Positions 4,969-6,750 of a stretch of DNA of 6,750 nt are shown one piece after another; the stretch's first letter is position 1; each line of letters begins with the position of its first letter. Both the position numbers and the translations under genes were made by a program. Below the pieces are notes generated by a model. It made no database searches, had not been told where the DNA came from, and saw only the letters and a program-made list of their open reading frames with translations. This DNA is from Caryophanales bacterium UBA7057 (GTDB taxonomy: Bacteria; Bacillota_I; Bacilli_A; RF39; UBA660), in assembly GCA_002493865.1 (NCBI GenBank), contig DLAC01000011.1:1-6750 (forward strand), written 5' to 3'.

Positions 4969-5910
4969 TTAGTTGGAATTCTTCGTTTTTCTAGCTCTCG
5001 GATGGGCTTTTAAATAAACTTCCTTAATTCGATCATTCGTAATATGTGTATAAATACTCGTTGCACTTAAACTTTCATGTCCTAACAGTTGTTGAACCGA
5101 AAGAAGATCACATCCTTCATTTAATAAATGTGTCGCAAAACTATGACGAATCATATGGGGAGAAATATGTTTTGTAATTGCCGTTTTCTTTATAATCTCT
5201 TCTAAGATTTGTTCCACTCTTCTGGTCGTCAACTGTCCCCCTCTTCGATTTAGAAACAGATATGGGGAATTCTTTATATTCATAGTAACTCTTCCATTTT
5301 CCAAGTAATATTTTAAACGTTTAAGTGTAATATCATTGAAGTAGACGATTCTCATCTTATTTCCTTTTCCTAAAATACGAATGGTTTTATTCGATAATGA
5401 AATATCTTCTAATTGAATATTCACTAATTCACTGACACGAACTCCAGTTGCGTAAAGCATTTCTAAAATCAAAGCATCTCTTTGTCCAAGATCTTTCGAA
5501 CAATCTGGAATTTGAAACATTTCTTTTAATTCATTATATTCAAAAAATTTTGGAAGACGTCTTTCTTTTTTCGGTAGCACTAATAGAGAAAAGGCACTAT
5601 TATCAGTCACTCTCATATTTGATAAATAACGGTAAAAACTTCGAATAGAAGAAATTTTTCTAGAAACAGTCGTCGCTTTTTCTTTTCTTTCTTCGTATAA
5701 ATATAAAAGATATTTTTTAGCATCTCTATAAGTAATATCTAAATAGGAAAATTTATGGTAATTACAAAAACCTAGAAATTCTATCAAATCTTCTTCGTAA
5801 CTAATTTGCGTATCTAAAGAATAGTTTTTTTGAATTTTTATATAATCTAGAAAATTTTCTAAATATTCACATCCCGTATAATAGGAACGATACAGTAAAA
5901 TATTATTCAT
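4969..5910 (-). CDS. Tyrosine recombinase of the XerC/XerD type
   Basis: A 313-residue site-specific recombinase. An N-terminal SAM-like core-binding domain covers about 15-100 ('YLENFLDYIKIQKNYSLDTQISYEEDL', 'TVSRKISSIRSFYRYL'). The catalytic domain has every active-site residue at XerD-like spacing: Arg158 (GVRVSEL), Lys182 (GKGNK), His252 and Arg255 (HMIRH), His278 (LLGHES) and nucleophile Tyr287 (SIYTH). Xer proteins resolve chromosome dimers at dif sites, but similar proteins also act in mobile elements. Length and sequence look like a housekeeping XerC/D, and I cannot tell C from D. It is about 15 residues longer at the N-terminus than usual; the first residues (MNNILLYRSYYTGC) are not part of the family core. 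The ATG overlaps the upstream stop by 8 bases (5903-5910), pointing to translational coupling. A strong terminator follows. No dif-like site was found in the window. Confidence 0.92.
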   Translation of the reverse strand: MNNILLYRSYYTGCEYLENFLDYIKIQKNYSLDTQISYEEDLIEFLGFCNYHKFSYLDITYRDAKKYLLYLYEERKEKATTVSRKISSIRSFYRYLSNMRVTDNSAFSLLVLPKKERRLPKFFEYNELKEMFQIPDCSKDLGQRDALILEMLYATGVRVSELVNIQLEDISLSNKTIRILGKGNKMRIVYFNDITLKRLKYYLENGRVTMNIKNSPYLFLNRRGGQLTTRRVEQILEEIIKKTAITKHISPHMIRHSFATHLLNEGCDLLSVQQLLGHESLSATSIYTHITNDRIKEVYLKAHPRARKTKNSN

Positions 5911-6673
5911 AGGTCTTCACCATTTCTCTTACTTCCTCTTCACTTAAAAATTCTTCCCTTTCTTCTCCATTTGAATTTTCCCAATTGGAAGCATATTGAG
6001 TAACTAACCCATCTTCTTCATCTTCATAAATCACTTTCCTAAAAACAGTGGGTATGGTTTCTAAAGGTTTTTCTATCTCTACTCGTTTTTTCTTCACCGG
6101 TATTTGATTCTTCTTTCGATCTAGTGATTTTCTATAAATGCAAAGAGAGCGATATACTTTATATTCACTCATTTCATGGATGATTTCTTGTTTTAAAATT
6201 CTTTGTTCGCGCAAATCTTCTTCAGATAATGGATGAATATTTAAATAGCGATACACTTTTACTGCAAATCGATTTTTATAGGGATAATTGTTTAAAAAGT
6301 TATCTCCTTTCTGTTCTAAATCTGAAAATAGGAATTCTACCATTTCGATAAACGCATCGCTGTTGATTGGAATTTGGTTATGGCGAATAGAAGTGAAAGA
6401 AACTTCATTAAAAATGGCATCTAAATATGGATTTTTAAAACAAGCAGAATAACAGAATTCTTTTCCTTTGACAGCTATTTGAATGGATTCAATCATGGAA
6501 GGTATTTCGTGTTCTACATGTGTACTCGCTAGTTCTAGAAAGTCCCAAGAATTGTAGGGATTGGTAAATTGATCAATTTCAACAAGTTGATTTAACGAGG
6601 AATTTAAATCTTCAAAATTAAGATTTATAACACCACCATTCTTTAGTCTTGCTTGTAATTGATAAAAAGTCAT
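5903..6673 (-). CDS. Uncharacterised protein coupled to the Xer recombinase
   Basis: A 256-residue protein that I do not recognise. It starts 'MTFYQLQARLKNGG' and shows no signal peptide, membrane segment or known motif. Residues of about 1-145 look like a mixed alpha/beta globular domain with many aromatic residues. From about 150 a charged helical stretch follows ('SEEDLREQRILKQEIIHEMSEYKVYRSL'), then a Lys/Arg-rich patch near 180-200 ('RKKNQIPVKKKRVEIEK'). The tail (about 210-256) is strongly acidic. A longer reading from GTG at 6683-6685 adds MVVF, but GGTGGTGG (6680-6687) overlaps that GTG and sits a few bases before the ATG at 6671-6673, so ATG is chosen. The last 8 bases overlap the recombinase gene, so the two are co-translated. 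This suggests, but does not show, a related role. Base composition matches the recombinase gene. Confidence 0.8.
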   Translation of the reverse strand: MTFYQLQARLKNGGVINLNFEDLNSSLNQLVEIDQFTNPYNSWDFLELASTHVEHEIPSMIESIQIAVKGKEFCYSACFKNPYLDAIFNEVSFTSIRHNQIPINSDAFIEMVEFLFSDLEQKGDNFLNNYPYKNRFAVKVYRYLNIHPLSEEDLREQRILKQEIIHEMSEYKVYRSLCIYRKSLDRKKNQIPVKKKRVEIEKPLETIPTVFRKVIYEDEEDGLVTQYASNWENSNGEEREEFLSEEEVREMVKTYE

Positions 6674-6678
6674 AAATA

Positions 6679-6687
6679 CCACCACCA
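6679..6687 (-). promoter_or_regulatory. Ribosome binding site of the uncharacterised gene
   Basis: TGGTGGTGG on the minus strand ends five bases before the ATG at 6671-6673 and overlaps the alternative GTG start at 6683-6685. That GTG has no purine-rich site of its own upstream. Confidence 0.55.
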
Positions 6688-6695
6688 GTATATTT

Positions 6696-6704
6696 ATTGT
6701 ATCA
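6696..6704 (-). promoter_or_regulatory. Extended -10 promoter of the two-gene recombinase unit
   Basis: TGATACAAT on the minus strand is a TGn extension with the -10 box TACAAT (6696-6701). The -35 region (TTTTCT at 17 bases) is poor. The predicted start near 6689 would give a leader of about 16 bases, similar to the layout before the SWIM gene. Confidence 0.5.
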
Positions 6705-6714
6705 AAAATCTTAG

Positions 6715-6746
6715 TATAAGAAAAGGAAGAAATTTATTCTCCCTTT
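6715..6746 (-). terminator. Possible terminator of a gene beyond the right edge
   Basis: AAAGGGAGAA (6737-6746) pairs with TTCTTCCTTT (6722-6731) on the minus strand, ten pairs with one G-U, around a 5-base loop. It is followed by TCTTATAC, so the T run is short. It would close an upstream minus-strand gene outside the window and isolate the promoter at 6696. Confidence 0.45.
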
Positions 6747-6750
6747 GAAT

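Noticed and set aside
5448..5648. Plus-strand open frame opposite the recombinase gene
   Set aside because: It is a shadow of a clearly conserved recombinase reading frame.
4969..5910. The Xer-like recombinase as integrase of the abi segment
   Set aside because: It sits in a separate unit beyond ppdK, has housekeeping XerC/D features, and no attachment-site-like repeats were found around the abi segment.

Overview
The window looks like a chromosomal segment of a low-G+C Gram-positive bacterium (Bacillota or a relative such as Erysipelotrichia or a Mollicutes-like gut lineage). The reasons are AT-rich intergenic DNA, sigma-A-type promoters with extended -10 boxes, purine-rich ribosome binding sites, U-tailed terminators, and a clostridial-type pyruvate, phosphate dikinase. 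TGA appears to be a normal stop and tryptophan is TGG. The exact genus cannot be read from the sequence. All six protein genes lie on the minus strand, so transcription runs from the right edge to the left.

Right part (about 6750 to 4910): an unrecognised 256-residue protein overlaps an XerC/XerD-type tyrosine recombinase by 8 bases, forming a coupled two-gene unit. It is closed by a strong 16-bp hairpin terminator. Middle (4873 to 2240): ppdK, complete with all catalytic residues, has its own promoter partly embedded in the preceding terminator. It is followed by an AT-rich gap of about 120 bases and a terminator at 2085-2116. These three genes look like core chromosome.

Left part (about 2050 to 1): a more AT-rich accessory segment. 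In transcription order it holds a short HTH regulator with a palindromic operator over its own promoter, an Abi_2-family (AbiD/AbiF-type) abortive-infection protein with a HEPN-like R-x4-H motif, and a SWIM zinc-finger protein with a long acidic, tyrosine-rich linker. The abi gene is bracketed by two copies of a 39-nt element. The copies differ at only 5 positions, all in one stem and all keeping the pairing, while the 13-nt loop and both flanks are identical. Each copy sits just downstream of its own -10 box, at the expected transcription start. The upstream copy forms the abi mRNA leader and is followed by a U run, so it can act as an attenuator or a short RNA. The downstream copy is followed by a separate terminator and predicts a stand-alone RNA of about 75 nt.

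The most interesting hypothesis is a defence module made of the HTH regulator, a leader RNA, the AbiF-like HEPN protein, its small RNA partner and perhaps the SWIM protein. I recall a computationally described RNA motif associated with abiF genes, so the general association may be known. The two-copy arrangement flanking the gene and the link to the SWIM protein are what deserve a closer look.
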